Source: Candidatus Rifleibacteriota bacterium (GTDB lineage Bacteria; Riflebacteria; Ozemobacteria; Ozemobacterales; Ozemobacteraceae). From it: a stretch of DNA of 64,000 nt. A program made the translations under genes and the position numbers. The notes below the pieces were generated by a model. It was not told where the DNA came from, ran no database searches, and was given only the letters and a program-made list of their open reading frames with translations. Shown here one piece after another: positions 16,516 through 25,274 of this stretch (its first letter is position 1; every line of letters begins with the position of its first letter). The stretch covers positions 1 through 64,000 of the forward strand of contig JAKQQP010000208.1 in NCBI GenBank assembly GCA_029564115.1, given 5' to 3'.

Positions 16516-17618
16516 TGCAGTTTCTTCTGGCCATTTTGTTGATTAATGCTTTTGTGTTGATGCTTTGCACTTTGCTTAGTCTTGCCGGTCGGTTTCTGCG
16601 CCAGTCAGGGCAGGCTACTATGCAGATCAACGGGCAGGCGCAGTCGGTAGAATGCGGGCAGAAGCTCATTGATTCAATGGCGCAGAATGGCATATTTTTG
16701 CCGGCGGCATGCGGCGGCAAAGGCACCTGCGGGCGCTGCCAGGTTGTTGTCGACAATGGTGGCGGCAATCTGACCACTCTGGAGCGACTTCATCTCAAAC
16801 CTGAAGAAATTGCCGCTCTGGCGCGTCTTGCATGCCAGGTCAAGGTTCGCGAAAACATCGAGGTTCGGGTTGCCAACGCTTTGCTTGCTGCCGGTCTTTT
16901 TAAAGCCAGGCTGTTGAACTCACAAAAGGTCTCTGCCGATATCAAGACTTTATCTTTTGAACTGGAGGCCGACAAGAGTCTTGAATTCATGCCGGGGCAA
17001 TACCTTCAGGTCGTTTATCAGCAACCCTGGGAAAGAGTGACTCGCGCCTATTCAATCTCGTCTTCGCCGGAACACAGACAGGGCTTTTCGCTCGATGTTC
17101 AGCGAATTGACGGCGGCCTGGTCAGCAATTTTCTGCATGAATTGCAGCCGGGGGAGAGCATCGAGGTAACCGGGCCTTTTGGTGACATGGCTTTGTGTGC
17201 TGCAGATCTGCAGCGGCCTCTTATTCTTGTTGCCGGTGGAGTAGGGCTGGCACCGCTTCGTTCTATGGTTGCACAACTGCAGAAAAATGGTTTTGCAGCG
17301 CCGGTCATGCTTTTTCACGGCGCCCGTAGCCGCGAGAATCTGTATTGCGAAGAAGAATTTCGTTCATTGAGCCGCAGTTATGGCAATTTTCATTATTTTC
17401 CGGCACTTTCGCAGCCGCTGCTCGAAGATGGCTGGGAGGGGGCGCGAGGCATGATCCATCAGGTTCTCGAGCGGGAACTGCAGCGCCAGCATTCTGCTGC
17501 GAACGAATTGAAGGCGTTTATCTGCGGGCCGACACCAATGATGCTTGCTGTCACGAAAATTCTTGTTGCCGCCGGTCTGCCCTCTGATAGAATATTCACA
17601 GACCCGTTTGATTTTTAA
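16515..17618 (+). CDS. nqrF: NqrF-like NADH dehydrogenase subunit
   Basis: A 367-residue NADH-oxidising subunit, somewhat shorter than typical NqrF (about 407). Order: N-terminal membrane helix (about 1-23); plant-type [2Fe-2S] domain with ACGGKGTCGRC and the fourth Cys in RLACQV; FAD domain (RAYSISSSPE); NAD-binding domain (VAGGVGLAPLRSM, CGPTPMM) and the C-terminal FTDPFDF. This subunit distinguishes Nqr from Rnf, which uses RnfB/RnfC instead. It would take electrons from NADH into the NqrD/E cluster. ATG at 16515 follows AGGAGG and overlaps the nqrE stop by one base. Confidence 0.92.
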   Translation: MQFLLAILLINAFVLMLCTLLSLAGRFLRQSGQATMQINGQAQSVECGQKLIDSMAQNGIFLPAACGGKGTCGRCQVVVDNGGGNLTTLERLHLKPEEIAALARLACQVKVRENIEVRVANALLAAGLFKARLLNSQKVSADIKTLSFELEADKSLEFMPGQYLQVVYQQPWERVTRAYSISSSPEHRQGFSLDVQRIDGGLVSNFLHELQPGESIEVTGPFGDMALCAADLQRPLILVAGGVGLAPLRSMVAQLQKNGFAAPVMLFHGARSRENLYCEEEFRSLSRSYGNFHYFPALSQPLLEDGWEGARGMIHQVLERELQRQHSAANELKAFICGPTPMMLAVTKILVAAGLPSDRIFTDPFDF

Positions 17619-17647
17619 CCGCCACAATCTTTTTCAGGGAGTCAAAA

Positions 17648-18832
17648 ATGAGATCAACAAAGGCAGCTTCACGAAAAAAGATTGGTTTTGCCTCGCATTT
17701 GGCAAGCGTTATGTTATTGCCCGGTATTCTTTTTCTGCTGTCGATGTGGCAGTTTCCGGTTTTTTCAGAAACAGATCCTGACTATCCGAACGTTGTGCCG
17801 GTCAATTATTCTTCGTCGGTTGTTACGAGTGACGAAACTTCACGCTGTCTCAACTGTCATGCTTCGCGCCAGATAAAGCTGGTCGAGACCTGGGAACAAA
17901 GCACGCACGCCCGCAATGGGGTAGGGTGTTACGAATGCCATCGGGCCAATCCCTCTGACCCGGCGGCTAAAAACGGCCACTTCGGTTTTTCCGTGATTTT
18001 GCCGGTTTCGCCGCTGACATGTGCTGAATGCCACCCGGCCCAATATGCCTCTTTTGCCTCTTCAAGCCACGCCATGGCTTTTGAAACGATAAAAGATCTG
18101 CCATTGCGCACTGAATCACCGGCGCTTTTTGAAACTTCCTGTGCGGTTTGCCATGGTAATGAATTGCAGATGCGCCGCGGTCGCCCGTTAAACAATACCT
18201 GGCCGAATCATGGCATCGGCAGGCTGAATACCGACGGTAGTCGCGGCAACTGCGCCGCCTGCCACGGCCATCACGACGATACCCTTAAAAGAGCCCGCAG
18301 CCCAGAAACCTGCGGAAAATGCCACCGTGGCGATACCGGCCCGGCCTATGAAGCCTGGAAAGCTTCGCGCCACGGCAATGACTGGCTGATGACCAGTGCC
18401 GGGGTCGATCTGGCCGCGAAAGCACTGGTGCCGGTGAATGAAAAGCTCAGCCGCCCAGATTGTTTTGTCTGCCACCTGGCGCCGGCTTCTGCAAATGCGA
18501 CTGCTACTCACAACCCTGGCGAGCGCCTTTCCTGGAAACTTGCGGCGTTGCTGAGCGTTCATACCGAAAACTGGGGCGAAAAAAGAATGCAGATGCAGAA
18601 TTCATGCCGTAATTGTCATGCCAGCACCCAGATAGACATGTATTTTCGTCGTTTCGACGCCAGCGTTCTGGAGACCAACAAACTGGCGTCGGAGGCAGTT
18701 GCCAGAGTCGGTTCCGATGCCCGAAAACTCGACCAGATCAAGGGTGACGCTATCAAAGGCCGCATGGGAGCTGCCATGTTGAGCCCCTTGCACGTCAGAG
18801 AAGCTGTCGAAGTGCTTTCTGGCTTCAGATGA
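17648..18832 (+). CDS. Octaheme c-type cytochrome
   Basis: A 394-residue exported cytochrome with exactly eight CxxCH heme sites: CLNCH, CYECH, CAECH, CAVCH, CAACH, CGKCH, CFVCH and CRNCH. An N-terminal hydrophobic helix (about 19-38) acts as signal or anchor. Extra His residues such as SSHAMAF and ASRHGNDW are candidates for distal ligands. Heme count and spacing suggest the hydroxylamine-oxidoreductase / octaheme reductase superfamily, but I cannot identify an active-site heme or crosslinking Tyr with confidence. It lies 29 bases after nqrF with its own GGGAG, hence is likely part of that operon. Possible jobs: electron sink for the Nqr-like complex, or reduction of nitrite, hydroxylamine or sulfur compounds. 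Confidence 0.85.
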   Translation: MRSTKAASRKKIGFASHLASVMLLPGILFLLSMWQFPVFSETDPDYPNVVPVNYSSSVVTSDETSRCLNCHASRQIKLVETWEQSTHARNGVGCYECHRANPSDPAAKNGHFGFSVILPVSPLTCAECHPAQYASFASSSHAMAFETIKDLPLRTESPALFETSCAVCHGNELQMRRGRPLNNTWPNHGIGRLNTDGSRGNCAACHGHHDDTLKRARSPETCGKCHRGDTGPAYEAWKASRHGNDWLMTSAGVDLAAKALVPVNEKLSRPDCFVCHLAPASANATATHNPGERLSWKLAALLSVHTENWGEKRMQMQNSCRNCHASTQIDMYFRRFDASVLETNKLASEAVARVGSDARKLDQIKGDAIKGRMGAAMLSPLHVREAVEVLSGFR

Positions 18833-18966
18833 TCTTGGATACCGCCCGTTTAAAAAACGTTCGTTAATGCCATTCTTTCTGTGCCCAAATGTGCCCCGGA
18901 ATAGTTGCCGGGAATTGAAAAAACTCTGGAATGCGTGTGCTTGTTTTAATTTCAGAAGTTTTCTGC

Positions 18967-18972
18967 TATGAT
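18967..18972 (+). promoter_or_regulatory. Possible -10 box of the metal efflux operon
   Basis: TATGAT with a preceding TG (extended -10). A loose -35 TTGTTT lies 19 bases upstream at 18942-18947. It sits 30 bases before the TTG start of the first gene. The 169-base gap after the cytochrome gene shows nothing else. Confidence 0.4.
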
Positions 18973-19001
18973 TTTGTGTAAGGTTTTTCAAGGAGTTTGT
19001 T

Positions 19002-19349
19002 TTGCAGTATTTTCGTCGCTGGTGCCGGGCTTTTGCTTCGTTATTGCTGGTTTTGGCAGTGACGACATTGGTTTCTGGCGTTTTGCATGAAATTTTTCAC
19101 GACAATGCCGAATTGCCAGCCGGCACAGCCGTGGCGTTTGCCTGCGGCTGCCACTCAGAAGACTGCCATTCAGACCACCATGCCTGTTCAAGTCTCTCAT
19201 GTACTCAAGGCGCCACTTTTATCAGCGCTGGTGCCTTCAGCTTTCTTTGCCTTGCACGAAGTGAATTATTTAGATCTGACAGAGGCTCATTCGATCTGCC
19301 TTTGCTTGTTGAAGACTTTTTCAAGCCCCCCATCAACTCCGCTTGCTGA
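19002..19349 (+). CDS. Small exported His/Cys-rich protein, first gene of the metal efflux operon
   Basis: A 115-residue protein starting with TTG at 19002, 8 bases after AAGGAG. An N-terminal hydrophobic helix (about 11-27) is followed by a short metal-ligand-rich patch, CGCHSEDCHSDHHAC, then CTQGATFISAG and a hydrophobic C-terminal region. Small proteins of similar shape (DUF2946 or CzcI-like) often precede czcCBA operons. It lies just ahead of a CzcC-type gene, so a periplasmic metal-sensing or metal-buffering role is likely but inferred from position. I do not recognise a specific family. Confidence 0.6.
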   Translation: MQYFRRWCRAFASLLLVLAVTTLVSGVLHEIFHDNAELPAGTAVAFACGCHSEDCHSDHHACSSLSCTQGATFISAGAFSFLCLARSELFRSDRGSFDLPLLVEDFFKPPINSAC

Positions 19350-19389
19350 TTTCAGAACGTTTTTATCGAAAAGCAATGCGGAGGTATTT

Positions 19390-20634
19390 ATGCGCGTTTT
19401 TTGGCGCTGTTTCTTTCTTGTTCTAGTTCTACACACTGTTTCCTCATCTTGCCAGGCACTCACTCTGTCTGAAGCTCTTGATGCTGCCGAACAACACCCT
19501 TCTTTGAAGCTGCACGGCCTCAATATTGTCGCCCGGGAGCTTGAAGTTGTCGATTCATCGGCGAAGGGCCCCGGCAGTCTCGAGATTACGACTGAAAACT
19601 TTGGTGGCAAATCAGGTTTTGACGACCTTGAAACCGCAATAGAATTTGCTGTGCCGCTTCAGAATGCCCGTGTCGTCAGGGCAAAAAAAGCTCTGGCAGA
19701 AGCGCAGGTCAGACTCAGCCACCTCGAAAAGGGCGCGACCCGCTGGTTGATAATGAGTCAGGTTTCCCGTGCCTTTCACCGGGCACTGGTTATGAACAGC
19801 CTGGTTGCAGAGGCCGGCGAAAATATCGAAAATGCCCAAAAGCTGCTCGATGCGGCAAAAATTATGCACGAATCAGGTTCTGTGGCAGAACAGGAAGTAT
19901 TTCAGGCAGAACTGGTTCTGCAACAGTCTGAGCTTGAGCGGCAGACATTGCAGGGTGACCTGGAAGATGCAAAAGCTGAACTTGTGACGGCCATGGGTCT
20001 TGAGATTATCGAAGATTTCGAAGTGGTTGGTTCAATCAGCACCGAACTCGAAATTCCCGATTTCGAAACCCTGCGCGGTATCATCGCCAGTTCACACCCT
20101 GATCTGGCAATAAGAGAAAATGAAAAGACGACAGCTCTGGCTCGTCTGAATCTTTTGCGTGCTGAAACTCAGCCGGGCTGGAGTCTGGTTGCCGGGGCAA
20201 AACATGCCCGAGAAAACGGCTCCAATGATTTTATGATCGGAATTTCAGCTGAATTTCCGGGGTCTCGTGCCACTCGCGGCGAAAGAGCTGCTCTGAAAAA
20301 GGATGCAGAGCGGCTTGAACTGGAAAAGGCGAATGTGCTGAGAGAACTGACTCTGAATCTGCAGGGTGAATTGCTGCGCTTTGAGCGCCTGCAAAGCCAG
20401 GCCGCCCGGTTGCGTGATCAGATCGTTCCGGGAGCGATGCATATGTTTGAACTTGCGCTGGCAGGCTATCAGCTCGGCAAAACTGACCAGATAGTAGTTC
20501 TGCAGGCGCAGAAAGAATATCTCAGTCAGAAGCAGAGTTATTTGCAGAAGCTCGACGAGCTGTATCAGTCAGCCGCTGCCATCGAGAACCTGACCGGCTT
20601 TCAGAGACTTTCTACAGTCTCTGAAAGCAAATGA
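19390..20634 (+). CDS. CzcC/TolC-type outer membrane efflux protein
   Basis: A 414-residue outer membrane factor of an RND metal exporter. Signal peptide (about 1-22, ending SSSCQALTLSEAL) is followed by the two long coiled-coil repeats of TolC-like proteins (LSEALDAAEQHPSLK, AGYQLGKTDQIVVLQAQKE). The open frame extends upstream to 19087 but overlaps another gene in a different frame; ATG at 19390 with GGAGGT just before it is the start. It forms the exit channel for the CzcB/CzcA proteins encoded next. Confidence 0.88.
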   Translation: MRVFWRCFFLVLVLHTVSSSCQALTLSEALDAAEQHPSLKLHGLNIVARELEVVDSSAKGPGSLEITTENFGGKSGFDDLETAIEFAVPLQNARVVRAKKALAEAQVRLSHLEKGATRWLIMSQVSRAFHRALVMNSLVAEAGENIENAQKLLDAAKIMHESGSVAEQEVFQAELVLQQSELERQTLQGDLEDAKAELVTAMGLEIIEDFEVVGSISTELEIPDFETLRGIIASSHPDLAIRENEKTTALARLNLLRAETQPGWSLVAGAKHARENGSNDFMIGISAEFPGSRATRGERAALKKDAERLELEKANVLRELTLNLQGELLRFERLQSQAARLRDQIVPGAMHMFELALAGYQLGKTDQIVVLQAQKEYLSQKQSYLQKLDELYQSAAAIENLTGFQRLSTVSESK

Positions 20635-20656
20635 CGCTTAGAACAGGAAATACAAC

Positions 20657-22111
20657 ATGAAAAAAGTACATTTAACTGTGATAATTGTTCTCATTGCTTC
20701 TGTCGCTATGATTTTCGCACCGGCTGACCCGCTTCTCAGTCAGGCGCACGACCACAAGCACGGCGAATCATGCAGTCATAGTCAGAACACTGCCGCTGCC
20801 ACGAAGCCTGTGCCGGTCGCCGACCCGCATGCCGGGCACAATCACTCCGAAAATGATGGGTGTAAAGCCCATGAACAGCCAGCCGTTGACCCGCATGCGG
20901 GCCACGATCATGCTGGCCACGATCACAGTGCCCACGCGGATTATTCGGCCATGCCCATCGATGAACTCTATCAGCCCGAATGCGAGCACAAGATAAAAAT
21001 GATCGATTGCGACGAATGCCGCTATGAGCTTGGGGCCGTTAAAATGACCGATCATCTGAAGCGAATGCTTAAAACCAGAAAACTGGCAACAGCAACCGAA
21101 AAACACGAAGTTTCTTTCAGAGGAGAAATCGAATACGACAATCAGTTGTTTCGCTCTGTTTCAAGTCTTGTGCCGGGTGTAATCGTTGCCATGCCAGTCA
21201 GAAAAGGCGAAATAGTCGAAAAGGGGCAGGTTCTTGCAGAAATCGAGAGCCCTGAGCTTTCACATACGATTCTTGATCTGCAGAAGCTGATTGCCGAACT
21301 TGCTCTTGCCGAGAAAAAACTCGCCAGAGAGCAGATGCTCAACGAGAAAAAAATCGGTGCTCTGCAGACGGTTCAGGAGGCAAAAGCAGCCCGTGATCTG
21401 CTCGCGATCGAGATAAAATGCAGTAAAGAACGCTTGAAACTTTCGGGGCTCAATGACAGCGAAATAAAAACTGCTTCTGCCGGCGGCAACAATCAGTTAT
21501 TTAAAGGCAGACTCAAGGTCGTATCGCCGATCAGAGGTCGGGTTCTGGCGTTGCACGCCAATATTGGCGGTATGGTCAGCGAACGTCAGGCACTTGTCGA
21601 TGTTGTGGATATTTCGCAGCTGCGCGTTGTTGGTCAGATCAAGGAAGCTGATTTGCCAGCCGTTGTCAGAGCCCTGAAAAAAGGCGCTATCAACGGCTAT
21701 ATTTCTACCCAGGCTTACCCGGGGTTTCAGTTCTCGGTGCAGGCACTAAGCACTGATGCGGGGCTTAAAACAGAGACTCGCATGCTCGAAGTCCAGCTGG
21801 CAGCCAAAAACCCAGATGAACTGCTGCGGCCCGGCATGTTCGTGGAGGGCGTTTTGCAGATTGGTGAAGGGGCGCCCAAACCGGCATTACCTGCAGCCGC
21901 CATTCTTGAAGATGAAGGCCGGCACTTTGTCTTTATCAAACATCGTGATTCAATGCTGTTTCGCCGCAATGTCACTATTGATGGTCAGCAGAGTGATACA
22001 GTGTTTATTGCTTCAGGCATTAAAGCCGGTGATGAAGTGGTCGTCGAAGGTTCATTTCTACTCAAGTCCGATGTTCTTCGCGGCAAAATGGGCGCCGGTT
22101 GCGCTCATTAA
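20657..22111 (+). CDS. CzcB/CusB-type periplasmic adaptor with a His-rich N-terminus
   Basis: A 484-residue membrane-fusion protein of a heavy-metal RND pump. After a signal helix (about 5-24) comes a long histidine-rich region, about residues 31-95, with repeats such as DPHAGHNHSE and DPHAGHDHAGHDHS, then CEHKIKMIDCDECRYE. The adaptor body follows: barrel-sandwich halves around VSSLVPGVIVAMPVRKGE and KVVSPIRGRVLALHANIGG, flanking a helical hairpin. The His/Cys region probably binds the metal and hands it to the pump. Metal identity (Zn/Co/Cd or Cu/Ag) cannot be decided; the downstream CDF protein favours zinc-like metals. Confidence 0.9.
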   Translation: MKKVHLTVIIVLIASVAMIFAPADPLLSQAHDHKHGESCSHSQNTAAATKPVPVADPHAGHNHSENDGCKAHEQPAVDPHAGHDHAGHDHSAHADYSAMPIDELYQPECEHKIKMIDCDECRYELGAVKMTDHLKRMLKTRKLATATEKHEVSFRGEIEYDNQLFRSVSSLVPGVIVAMPVRKGEIVEKGQVLAEIESPELSHTILDLQKLIAELALAEKKLAREQMLNEKKIGALQTVQEAKAARDLLAIEIKCSKERLKLSGLNDSEIKTASAGGNNQLFKGRLKVVSPIRGRVLALHANIGGMVSERQALVDVVDISQLRVVGQIKEADLPAVVRALKKGAINGYISTQAYPGFQFSVQALSTDAGLKTETRMLEVQLAAKNPDELLRPGMFVEGVLQIGEGAPKPALPAAAILEDEGRHFVFIKHRDSMLFRRNVTIDGQQSDTVFIASGIKAGDEVVVEGSFLLKSDVLRGKMGAGCAH

Positions 22112-22123
22112 AGGGAGAAAGAC

Positions 22124-25100
22124 ATGAATCGACTTTTTGAATTTCTGCTGACGCAGCGTTTTTTCATCTTTCTTCTCACTTTGGTTCTTATCATCACTGG
22201 CCTGGTTTCATGGCAGCGCCTGCCAATAGACGCGTTTCCAGATGTTACCAACGTGCAGGTGATGATTTTAACGAAAGTCCCTGGCTTTACATCCATAGAT
22301 GTCGAGCAGCGGGTGACGTTTCCGATCGAGCAGCACATGGGCGGTCTGCCGCAGGTAAAGCAGGTTCGCTCCGTTTCCAAGTCTGAGATTTCTCAGGTTG
22401 TCGTCATCTTTGAAGATGATGTTGATATTTATTTCGCCAGACAACAGGTTTTTGAAAGGCTTGCCGAAGCAAAAGAGTCACTGCCGCAAGGCTCTGAACC
22501 TGAAATGGCCCCTATCAGCACTGGTCTGGGTGAAGTATTTCAATATACTCTCGATAGTGACGAGCTCGACCCAACCGAACTGCGCACTCTTCAAGACTGG
22601 GTCGTGGCACCGCAGCTGCGTTCGATTCCCGGAGTAACCGAGATCAACAGCTTTGGCGGCTTCGTTAAACAGTATCATGTTCTTGTCGAGCCGACCGCCC
22701 TTGAAAAATACAGTATCACTCTCAGGGACGTAATCGAGGTTATCGAGGCCAACAACGCCAATGCCGGTGGCTCATACATCGTCAAGGACTGGCAGCAAAC
22801 CTTCATCAGGTCGCTTGGTCTGCTGAATAGCATTGAAGATATCAGCAATATTGTTGTCAAAACAAGCAATGGCATGCCGATTCTTCTTAAAGATATCGCA
22901 GAGATTACTTTTGGCACTCAGACTCGCCAAGGTGGTGTAACCCGTGACGACAAAGGCGAAGTGGTTGCCGGCATGGTTATCATGCTGCAGGGCGCCAATT
23001 CAAAAACCGTCGTCGATAAGGTTAAGCAGAGAATACCGCAGATTCAGAAATCGCTGCCCGAAGGAGTGAAACTCAACCCCTTCTATGACAGAACTTCGCT
23101 GATTCAGGCCTGTATTGCAACTGTCATCAACGCTATTACCGAAGGCGGCATCTGTGTTATTTTTGTGCTGTTTCTGTTTTTGGCAGAGTTGAGAACGGCA
23201 ATTGTCGTATTGTTCTCGATTCCACTGACTTTTCTTGTCAGTTTTATCATCATGGATTTTGCCGGTATGTCTTCGAACCTGATGAGTCTCGGGGGACTTG
23301 CCTTTTCGGTAGGTATGGTCGTCGATGCGAGCATAATTGTGGCCGAAAACGCCAGAAGGCATCTGGCTAATGCAAAGCCTGGTGATAAGCGTATCAAGGT
23401 TATCAACCAGGCAATTCAGGAAGTGGTCAGACCAGTTTCGTTTTCGATTATGATCGTTGCGCTTATTCTTTTGCCTTTGCTGACTCTGCAGGGCATGGAA
23501 GGCAAAATGTTCATTCCGCTGGCTCAGACAATGCTGATTTCAATGCTGGTTTCGCTGCTGGTTGCACTGATAATTACTCCATCGGTCAGTGAAAGCCTGC
23601 TTCCGGCCGGAAAAGAATATGAATTTCCTTTTGTTGCCTGGTTTCATCGGCTTTACGGCAAATTGCTCGATTTCTTTCTAAAGTTTAAATGGGCAACTAT
23701 TGCGGTTTCTTTTGCCGGGCTGATCTTCACCGCTCTGCTGGCCGCCGGGCTTGGTACTGACTTCATGCCAGAACTTGACGAAGGTGCCATTGCGATCAAC
23801 AGTGTCAGGTTGCCAAACGCTTCGCTGGCCGGTTCAGTTAAGGTTGCCGATGAAATTGACCGGTTGATTATGAAGATTCCGGAAGTTGAAACGGTGGTTG
23901 CCAAAACCGGTCGGGCCGAAATATCTGAAGACCCGATGGGCCCGGAACAAACAGATTTCGTAATTATGCTCAAGTCTCGTGAGGCCTTTCCGCAGAGACG
24001 CAGCAAAAAAGAAGTCATTGAAAACATCAAAGCCGTTCTTGCCGAGGTTCCCGGGTTGCGCCATTCATTCTCGCAGCCAATCGCCCTACGCGTCAACGAG
24101 CTTATTTCAGGCATCAAAAGCGATGTGGCTGTTAAGGTTTTTGGCGACGATCTCGACAAGCTTGCCGAAATAGCCCGCGAAGTTGCGGTTATTCTCGCCG
24201 GTGTTTCTGGCTCTGATGACACAAAATCAGCACAGCTTTCAGGCATGCATCAGCTCGATCTCGAGATTGACCGGGCCGCAGCCTCACGTTATGGTCTGAA
24301 TTCATCAGAAGTTAATGAGTTGATTGAAACGGCGGTTGGCGGCCGGATCGTCACAACCATCATCGAAGGCCAGCGTCGCTTCGCGCTGCAGATACGTTAC
24401 CCCGAAAGTCTGCGAAAAAACGAAAGCGACATCATGAACCTTAAAATCAGGACATCCGAGGGCCAACTGCTGCCTCTCAGCCAGATAGCCAGGCTCAAAC
24501 CGGTCGAAATACCGATCGAAATCAAGCGCGAAAACGGTGTTCGCAGTCTGGTAGTTGAAACCAACGTCAGAAACCGCGACCTCGGCAGTTTCATCGCTGA
24601 CCTGCAGGAACGCCTGGAACCGCTCGAGAAGAAGTTGCCGACCGGCTACTATCTTTCACTCGGAGGCCAGTTTGAAAACCAGCAGCGGGCGATGCAGCGC
24701 CTGGGTCTGGTGTTACCGATCGTGCTTCTCATGATCATGATTCTTCTGGTTATTGCGCTCGGCAAGCTTCGCGACGCGGTGCTTGTCATTGCAATTCTGC
24801 CTTTCGCCCTTGTTGGCGGCATCGTCGCACTCTGGCTCTGGGAAATGACTTTCTCGGTTTCTGCGGCGATTGCCTTTATCGTTCTGCTGGGCGTCGCTGT
24901 TCAGGACGGGGTTTTGCTGATATCCTTTCTGCGCCAGCTTCTCGATGAGGGTGTGCCCCTGAAGGAAGCAGTTAAAAAGGCAGGAAGTTTAAGATACCGC
25001 GCCATAATGATGACTACTCTGACGTCTTTCATCGGCCATGTGCCAATGCTGCTCTCTAACGGTTCCGGTGCCGATATTCAGAAACCGCTGGCGCTGGTGG

Positions 25101-25237
25101 TCAATGGCGGCCTGGTAAGCTCGACTCTGCTGACTCTTTTTGTTTTGCCTGCACTGTTTGCGATAACAGAAAGCTTCTTTGCCGGCAGTGACGAAAAAGA
25201 TCTGGCGGCAACCGTCGAAGAAAAGCCCGAAGCATGA
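22124..25237 (+). CDS. CzcA/CusA-type RND heavy-metal efflux pump
   Basis: A 1037-residue inner-membrane proton-driven exporter with the standard 12-helix layout and two large periplasmic loops. Heavy-metal-type features include WQRLPIDAFPDVTNVQV near the N-terminus, LGGLAFSVGMVVDASIIVAEN in the helix 4 region (proton-relay Asp) and GTDFMPELDEGAI opening the second half. The usual CzcA GMVVDGS is GMVVDAS here. It is 12 bases after the adaptor gene with GGGAG before ATG. The complete tripartite pump is encoded in order C-B-A. Confidence 0.94.
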   Translation: MNRLFEFLLTQRFFIFLLTLVLIITGLVSWQRLPIDAFPDVTNVQVMILTKVPGFTSIDVEQRVTFPIEQHMGGLPQVKQVRSVSKSEISQVVVIFEDDVDIYFARQQVFERLAEAKESLPQGSEPEMAPISTGLGEVFQYTLDSDELDPTELRTLQDWVVAPQLRSIPGVTEINSFGGFVKQYHVLVEPTALEKYSITLRDVIEVIEANNANAGGSYIVKDWQQTFIRSLGLLNSIEDISNIVVKTSNGMPILLKDIAEITFGTQTRQGGVTRDDKGEVVAGMVIMLQGANSKTVVDKVKQRIPQIQKSLPEGVKLNPFYDRTSLIQACIATVINAITEGGICVIFVLFLFLAELRTAIVVLFSIPLTFLVSFIIMDFAGMSSNLMSLGGLAFSVGMVVDASIIVAENARRHLANAKPGDKRIKVINQAIQEVVRPVSFSIMIVALILLPLLTLQGMEGKMFIPLAQTMLISMLVSLLVALIITPSVSESLLPAGKEYEFPFVAWFHRLYGKLLDFFLKFKWATIAVSFAGLIFTALLAAGLGTDFMPELDEGAIAINSVRLPNASLAGSVKVADEIDRLIMKIPEVETVVAKTGRAEISEDPMGPEQTDFVIMLKSREAFPQRRSKKEVIENIKAVLAEVPGLRHSFSQPIALRVNELISGIKSDVAVKVFGDDLDKLAEIAREVAVILAGVSGSDDTKSAQLSGMHQLDLEIDRAAASRYGLNSSEVNELIETAVGGRIVTTIIEGQRRFALQIRYPESLRKNESDIMNLKIRTSEGQLLPLSQIARLKPVEIPIEIKRENGVRSLVVETNVRNRDLGSFIADLQERLEPLEKKLPTGYYLSLGGQFENQQRAMQRLGLVLPIVLLMIMILLVIALGKLRDAVLVIAILPFALVGGIVALWLWEMTFSVSAAIAFIVLLGVAVQDGVLLISFLRQLLDEGVPLKEAVKKAGSLRYRAIMMTTLTSFIGHVPMLLSNGSGADIQKPLALVVNGGLVSSTLLTLFVLPALFAITESFFAGSDEKDLAATVEEKPEA

Positions 25238-25274
25238 TATTATCGCCGAAAGAACAGTCGCGAAGGAAACGAAT

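Noticed and set aside
19087..19389. Upstream extension of the CzcC-type gene by 101 codons.
   Set aside because: The region is coding in another frame for the small His/Cys-rich protein, and the signal peptide starts at 19390.
20760..20940. Repeated GACCCGCATGCNGGNCAC-like DNA in the CzcB gene, considered as a tandem DNA repeat.
   Set aside because: It simply encodes the His-rich DPHAGH repeats of the adaptor protein.
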